64,000 nucleotides of DNA from Archilochus colubris (taxonomy: Eukaryota; Chordata; Aves; Apodiformes; Trochilidae): contig CM041083.1 of assembly GCA_023079485.1 (NCBI GenBank), forward strand, positions 57,499,847 through 57,563,846, given 5' to 3'. Shown one piece after another: positions 58,896 through 64,000 of the stretch. A program made the translations under genes and the position numbers. A model generated the notes under the pieces. The model saw only the letters and a list, made by a program, of their open reading frames with translations, did no database searches and was not told the origin of the DNA. How positions within the stretch are numbered: the first letter of the stretch is position 1; each line of letters opens with the position of its first letter.

Positions 58896-59754
58896 GAGGG
58901 AGTTAGTCCCTTCTGAGTGTCCTAAGATGCCCAGATACGACAGCACCCTTGGATTAGGGACTTTTTATTCCACACAGGATGCAGAACTTGAAAGAGGGAT
59001 AAAATGGAAGAGAACCCCACAGGAGTATATTATTTTAAAGGCTGTTTCTTTGCTTCTTCAAACCGCTCTGGCATTTAGCAGAGAAGAAGGTGTTTTCATG
59101 TTCAAATGTAACCATTTAAACTAACCTAAATAAACAGAAATATTAATGCTGAATCTATTTTTAATAACACCATGCTCATATAAGGTGGAGATATTCGCAA
59201 GGGGAATAGATAAAAAAATGTCCATTTTTTTTGTGGTGATCAGCCTTGGTCTTTTAAAGTATCCACCCCAGGATGTGCATCAGAGGGGGTGAGCTCTTGG
59301 GGTGGGAGATCATCACCTTGTGCAGGGAGAAGCCTGTCAGCCTCGGAAAGGATGACAACTTGTGCTCCAGGCACAGCTGGAGTACCTAGCCCAAGACCTC
59401 TCACCCTGTGCTCCTACAGGTTCCCAAAAGTGCTTAAAGAAGAACTCTGGATATCTCAGAAGAGCTTTCTTACACTATTACACTATGGGTGAGGCCTTCC
59501 TGGGACTGCCACAAACATGGATTCAAGGTGGTATTGAAATGTCCACTGGATGGGCAAGGACATTCACATTAGGAGAGCCAGGGCTTTCTGTGATGGTTTT
59601 GGGTTGCAAAGCTGTGCTGCAGACTCTGCCTGTGCTGCTTCAGCTATCACACTGGCTGATGAGTCCAGCCTGGCTCTGTAGAAAAACCTCAGTTCATATG
59701 TAGAAACATGATTATCGATGTACAAAGATATAGAGATTGGACTCTGACACTAGA

Positions 59755-60066
59755 GCATTGGAGGATAGAGTCAAGCTTTTCTCAGAAGTGCCTAACAATA
59801 TGACAAGGGGCAATGGTTATAAAGCTCTGTATAAATTTTAGGAAGAATTCTTTTTCACTTTGAGGGTGACAGAGAACTGGAACAGGCTGCCCAGGGAGGT
59901 TGTGGAGTCTCCTTCTCTGGAGACATTAAAAAACCACCTGGATGTGTTCCTATGTGACCTGCTGGAGTTGACCCTGCTCTGGCCGGGGGGGGTGGGGGTT
60001 TGGATTAGATGAACTTTCAAGGTCTCTTCCAAGCCCTAAATTTCTGTTACTCTATGATTCTATGTG
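59755..60066 (+). mobile_element. CR1 LINE 3' fragment (A)
   Basis: Clear match to the recalled CR1 3' region: GACAAGGGGCAATGG, TTGAGGGTGACAGAGAACTGG, AACAGGCTGCCCAGGGAGGT, GGAGTCTCCTTCTCTGGAGA, and a closing CTATGATTCTATG repeat. Plus orientation, about 310 bp, 5'-truncated. Confidence 0.92.
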
Positions 60067-60184
60067 TCTATAAATACAGACATATGAGCATGATGTCTCT
60101 GCACTGCCATTATCTGTGACCCGTGCAGTAAATATGTATCTTGAACCCTAGGGCCTTCACCTACATGCCCATGGGTAACTCCAG

Positions 60185-60729
60185 TAGGACACCTTGTGTT
60201 GCACCTCAAATACTGCGTTCAGTTTTTGGCACCTCACTCCAAGAAGGACATTGAGGTGCTGGAGTTTTTTTAAAGAAGAATAATAATGAATCTGGTGAAG
60301 GGTCTAGAGTGCAAGTCTTAAGAAGAGTAGCTCAGGGAACTGGGGATGTTTAGTCCAGAGAAAAGGAAGTTGAGGAGAAACCTTATTGCTCTCCACAACT
60401 ACCTGAAAGGAGGTTGTAGCAAGGCAGGGGTCAGTCTCTTCTGCCAAGTATCAAGCAATAGAACAAGATGGAATGCCCTCAAATAGTGCCAGGGGAGGTT
60501 TATACTGGATTTTAAGGGGAAATATTTTTACTGAAAGGGTTTTCAGGCAGTGGAATAGGCTGCCCAAGAAACTGGTGGAATCATTAGCACTGGAAATATT
60601 TAAAAGTCATGTACTTGTGGTACTTAGGGACATGGTTTAGCGGTGGCCTTGGCAGTCTGCTAGGTTAACGGTTGGACTTGATGATCTTAAAGGTCTTTTC
60701 CAACCAAAACGTTTGTATGACTCTGTGAT
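60185..60729 (+). mobile_element. CR1 LINE 3' fragment (B), diverged
   Basis: A second CR1-type copy of a different subfamily: TACTGCGTTCAGTTTTTGGC, AAGAAGGACATTGAGGTGCTG, GGCAGTGGAATAGGCTGCCC, GGTTGGACTTGATGATCTTA and a final GACTCTGTGAT. Plus orientation, more diverged than copy A. Confidence 0.85.
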
Positions 60730-62492
60730 TTGTTGTCTGTGCCTTGCCTATGGCCTGGATGTGTGGATGCACGCACTCACTCTTCATGGTAAAGGCCTGA
60801 TTTGGACTCAGATTGTCAGATTCGGCACAGCCTTGACACCACTGCAGAAGGAATGTCAGAAAGGGAAGAGCCTTTTTCCCCTTTATTGCTCACCTCTTCT
60901 CTCTCAGCTCCGTTCATTTTGCAGCTGCAATTCAGCCTCCCCTGAAGTGCTCCCTTGTCCTCCCGGACATCCCTGGGACATGAACCGAGGCGGGGGATGG
61001 AGGACCTGGTGGAGGCGGCGGAGAGGAGCTCAGGATGCGGCAGCTCCGGGGCGGGACGGGTTCAGCACCGCGGACAGCGGCCACCTCTGCCCTGCCCGTG
61101 GGCCCCGCCGCGCCCTGGCCCTCTCCCTGTCCCTGTCCCTCTCCTGTCCTCGGCCCAGGGTGGGCCAGGAGGAGGGATACTGTTTCCAGGGATGGGAGGG
61201 GTCTGGGGACACACCCCATCCCGGGGTGGCGCTTACCCACAGTCTACAAATCCTGCAGTGCCCGAAGTCTGGGTGGGCCTGTGTTCCTCAGGACACCGAA
61301 TATTGCCTCTTGGGCAAGGTTCTCCAAAATTCACTTTGGGTCTTCTGTCTTAGCCAGGCAATAGAAAGGGAAATCAAAACCTTCCCAATGCTCTACCATG
61401 GGACAAGGGGAAGCACAGTGCTGTTGTTGGCACTGAGAAATGAGATTTGGTTGTATTGTCTTTTTCTTGGCCAGGAAGGAGGCAAGACCAGTAGAGCATT
61501 GCAGTGTGTGACCAAGTCAGGATCAGCTAAGGGGTTCACAAGGCATGGCTCCATCTACAAGGCAGGACAGAGAGGTGGTCTTCTTTGTGGGCCTGAAAGA
61601 TTGCTTTCACAAAGATTCCAGCATTCTGTAACTTGGGATATGAAGATATACGGGTGGCCAGCATCAGAAAATGTTTTTAAGATGTCAAGGGATGCCATGC
61701 CCTGGCAGGAGCAGAGCGGAACCCCTCTTGAGCTTGTCATGCCAGCTGTGAGAATGGTATGACCCTGGGCTTTTTGGGAGTCAATGTCACTGGAGACAGA
61801 GTCATGACAGAAACAGAAGAACTTATCCTGGAGGTGACACTCAGCCCTTGTAAGGACAAGGTAGAACAGATCAGATCCTGTGGGCAACAGAAGTTCAGAA
61901 GTATTCAATGAATTTTGACTCTTGCTCACGTCTCCCTTGCACTCCCAGTTTGCAGAGGGAACAGCTCTTGGATTGGAGTAGGCTTTGGGGGGAAAACTCC
62001 TTTGGCACCTTTAGGAGCATGGTTCATGGAGAGAGGGCCTCAGTGAGGTAAAGAGGGTGGAGAGGAAAGGAAACCTCAGATATAGCGCAGGGCATTCCAG
62101 ACTAAGAGATGTAAATGGGCCTCAAGATAATTTCCTCTCCTCAAAGGAGCCCATCTCAGGGCTGAACAGCCTGCAGACACCTTCAAACAGAGCAAGAGGG
62201 CTGTGCTTTGAAGTTACCCAGAGGAGGAGGGTTTTCTTGGGCTCTTGCGCATATCCTACGTAGGCAGCTTCCCTTGATGTGCCTGGCATGGCCAACATAA
62301 AGGTCCCTACAGCTCACACGAACAACCAACTTGCCTTGCTGCTGTATTGTAGTTCTGATATCACTGCCCACATATACGCAGTACATCTCCAGTCCCAGTA
62401 AATTCCCTGGCCATTGTTCTGGCAGAAGCATTCACATCCTCGGACAGTTTCCACTCAACATCTAGCAATTGCAATCCACTAAATAATCTCCA
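60730..62492. other. TH2 upstream region with GC-rich block and long open frame
   Basis: A GC/CpG-rich block lies at about 60955-61240 and is flanked by ordinary sequence. An open frame of 349 codons (60713-61762, plus) crosses it. It begins on a TTG inside the CR1 tail, its first ATG is codon 19, and its translation resembles no family I know. No TATA box is evident directly above the TH2 start. Confidence 0.4.
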
Positions 62493-62690
62493 ATGAAGAC
62501 TGACTTGGTGGGGATCTCAGGCCAAAAGGAAGAGGGCATCAAGGAGAAGGAGATGCGCAACACAGAGTCATTGAGCAGACAAGGCAGCCTGGACTCCAAC
62601 TGGGAGGATGATGAAGCCACTCTTATCCTGACTCTTATCCTCTACAGCGTGAGGAAGATTGAAGTCTCTAAGGCAGCCAAAGTCTTTGAG
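62493..62690 (+). CDS. TH2: TH2 exon 1 (coding part)
   Basis: 66 codons, donor GTACAG, phase 0. An in-frame TAA at 62484-62486 precedes the ATG. The start context is weak (C at -3), and Met21 at 62553 has a purine at -3, so initiation there is an alternative. The acidic DDEATLILTLIL segment aligns with the TH stretch EEKEGKAVLNLLFS. Confidence 0.8.
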
Positions 62691-63745
62691 GTACAGACCT
62701 CACCATTCCTTTCCTCCAATAAGCCCTCCCTTTTCTCCCTATTTCTTTTGCATCTCTCACTTTGCATCTCCCCTTCTCTCACTCTTCTCTTGCTCCCTGC
62801 CTGAATTATGCCTCCAGCTGACTTCCCTCTTTCTCATTTTCCCTGTTGTGCCACAGCTGCTCAGAGAGGTTGGCTGGACTCTCCAGGTGAAGAAGGAGAG
62901 TGCCTGGTAGGGAGGGAGCAGCTGAACACAGTGATTTACAAGGATCATCCTTTTGTATAAGGATTTTCTAGAGCAGATGCCAATTTATTATTGCTTTCTC
63001 TCAGTTATGGTGTCCAGCCACTGCATTTCAAGCCAATGAATTTTCTCTGCATATTTGGCAGGAGATACAAAGAATACAAGAGCTGTAAACCATGCAGGCA
63101 TTAAACATTCTGGGCACTTAAAGGATCTCTGCCAGGTGCTCACTCTTATCTGTGAAATGAATAACTCAAAAGAAAAATGTTACATTTGTTACCTATTTTT
63201 AATAATTTGCAATTATTGAATTATTATGATGTTATTATAAATTAATAGATATGCTTGTAGTCTGCCAGGGTCTAAGAGTTACCCAGCCACTCTTTTTTAA
63301 CTTCTGCACAGATGAAATGCTACAGTCAACACTAACTCATCTTTCATCTCCATCTCTCTATATAGTTCTCAAATGTTTAGTCTTTTGCTCTCCTGTAGTT
63401 TATCTCCTTCTAAACTGGGCATCGTTAGGCTTTTTTTCTTCACATGCACTAGTAGTTAAGAACTCTTTTTAAAAGTCACCTTTTAAAGGCATTGTAGAGG
63501 TAGATCTAAACCTACCTAGATTTTCAGCTTCAGTCAGAAGCTTCATCATATACACAACTCACTCTTGCAGGTGTTTGAAACTCAAATCCACCACTTTGAA
63601 ACCAGACAAGCCAAAAAGCACAAGAATTCTGCTGATAATCTTGATATTTTTGTTGAATGTGAAGTTCATAGTGCTGATGTTGGTATCCTTATCACCTCCT
63701 TAAAGAGAGTAGCAGAGGATGTGAAAACTAGCAGAGAAAACAAAG
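62493..63745 (+). CDS. TH2: TH2, second tyrosine hydroxylase gene (first two coding exons; runs off the window)
   Basis: Partial CDS, join of 62493-62690 and 63571-63745 (124 codons plus one base), continuing beyond position 64000. The enzyme would be iron- and tetrahydrobiopterin-dependent, converting tyrosine to L-DOPA, the first step to dopamine. Evidence is the tyrosine-hydroxylase regulatory region: AAKVFE joined to VFETQIHHFETRQ matches the recalled human TH segment VKVFETFEAKIHHLETR across the splice. The following ACT-like stretch (DNLDIFVECEV, LKRVAEDVKTS) matches TH rather than PAH or TPH. Exon 2 ends in phase 1, as PAH exon 3 does before VPWFPR. The N-terminus is short (about 66 residues before the junction) and lacks the TH RRQS motif. 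The paralogue TH sits beside ASCL2, so this PAH/ASCL1 neighbour is best called TH2. The catalytic exons are not in view. Confidence 0.85.
62691..63570 (+). other. TH2: TH2 intron 1
   Basis: 880 bp, GT-AG (acceptor ACTCTTGCAG). AT-rich in its second half; no repeat recognised. Confidence 0.75.
63571..63745 (+). CDS. TH2: TH2 exon 2
   Basis: 175 nt, residues 67-124 plus one base. Starts VFETQIHHFETRQAKKHK and ends TSRENK. Donor GTAAGA-type (GTAAG), phase 1, so the next exon should open with a Val-Pro-Trp-Phe-like sequence. Confidence 0.88.
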
Positions 63746-64000
63746 GTAAGATATTTATGTGTCTGTTAATGCTTTTTTGTTCCCTTCTGGAGTTACTTTT
63801 TTAGCATTAGCTTGTTAATAGGAATTTAAATAACCTGTATAGCAGGTGAGCCTGCAGTAATTTTTCTTCTTTGCATGACTATCTTCTCTGAATTGTATTA
63901 TTCCTACTAGTGTGGAAATAGAAGGCACTTTGCCATAACAAGTGGCACTGAGGTGAGAAAAGGGTTCCAGCAAAAAAGGGAGAATTGAAAGGTAGGTCAG
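63746..64000 (+). other. TH2: TH2 intron 2 (5' part)
   Basis: Intron continues past the window edge; nothing else recognised. Confidence 0.7.

Noticed and set aside
62493..63745. Tryptophan hydroxylase or a second PAH as alternative identity of the last gene
   Set aside because: The KVFE..IHH.ETR pattern is specific to tyrosine hydroxylase. PAH and TPH have HIESR-type sequence at that place.

Overview
The window reads as nuclear DNA of a bird, or at least a sauropsid. It has spliced vertebrate genes with GT-AG introns, several CR1 LINE 3' ends, solo LTRs of avian retroviral type, CpG islands and compact introns. No bacterial, CRISPR or plasmid-like structure was seen. Calls rest on hand translation, splice-site reading and recalled family sequences; no database search was run.

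Layout. 1-8,200 is the 3' flank of ASCL1. It is intergenic, with a CpG island and homopolymer tracts at about 4.9-7.6 kb and several enhancer-like stretches. 8,210-10,610 is ASCL1 on the minus strand: a single coding exon of 217 codons, a 231-bp intron in the 3' UTR, a poly(A) signal and a TATA-type promoter beside a (CA)n repeat. 10,640-19,600 is the ASCL1 5' flank, with low-complexity DNA, another CpG-rich stretch and candidate enhancers, followed by the PAH promoter region. 19,710-55,581 is a complete PAH gene on the plus strand, 13 coding exons and 446 aa. Exons 2-12 match the remembered human exon lengths exactly. 55,582-62,492 is intergenic and holds an avian-retrovirus-like solo LTR with a perfect 6-bp target duplication, two long CR1 fragments and an unexplained long open frame. 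62,493 to the right edge carries the first two coding exons of a second tyrosine hydroxylase gene, TH2, which continues beyond the window.

How the genes relate. PAH hydroxylates phenylalanine to tyrosine. TH2 belongs to the same aromatic amino acid hydroxylase family and would convert tyrosine to L-DOPA. The order ASCL1 - PAH - TH2 mirrors ASCL2 next to TH elsewhere in vertebrate genomes, as expected for a whole-genome-duplication paralogon. TH2 is absent from placental mammals, so its intact 5' exons are the most notable gene content here. ASCL1 is a proneural bHLH factor, functionally unrelated to PAH but a conserved neighbour.

I do not see a new multi-gene system. The best leads are TH2 and its altered N-terminus, a PAH N-terminus that lacks the Ser16 kinase site, an HNF1-like site in PAH intron 1, the two solo LTRs, and the long open frame with its GC-rich block just upstream of TH2.
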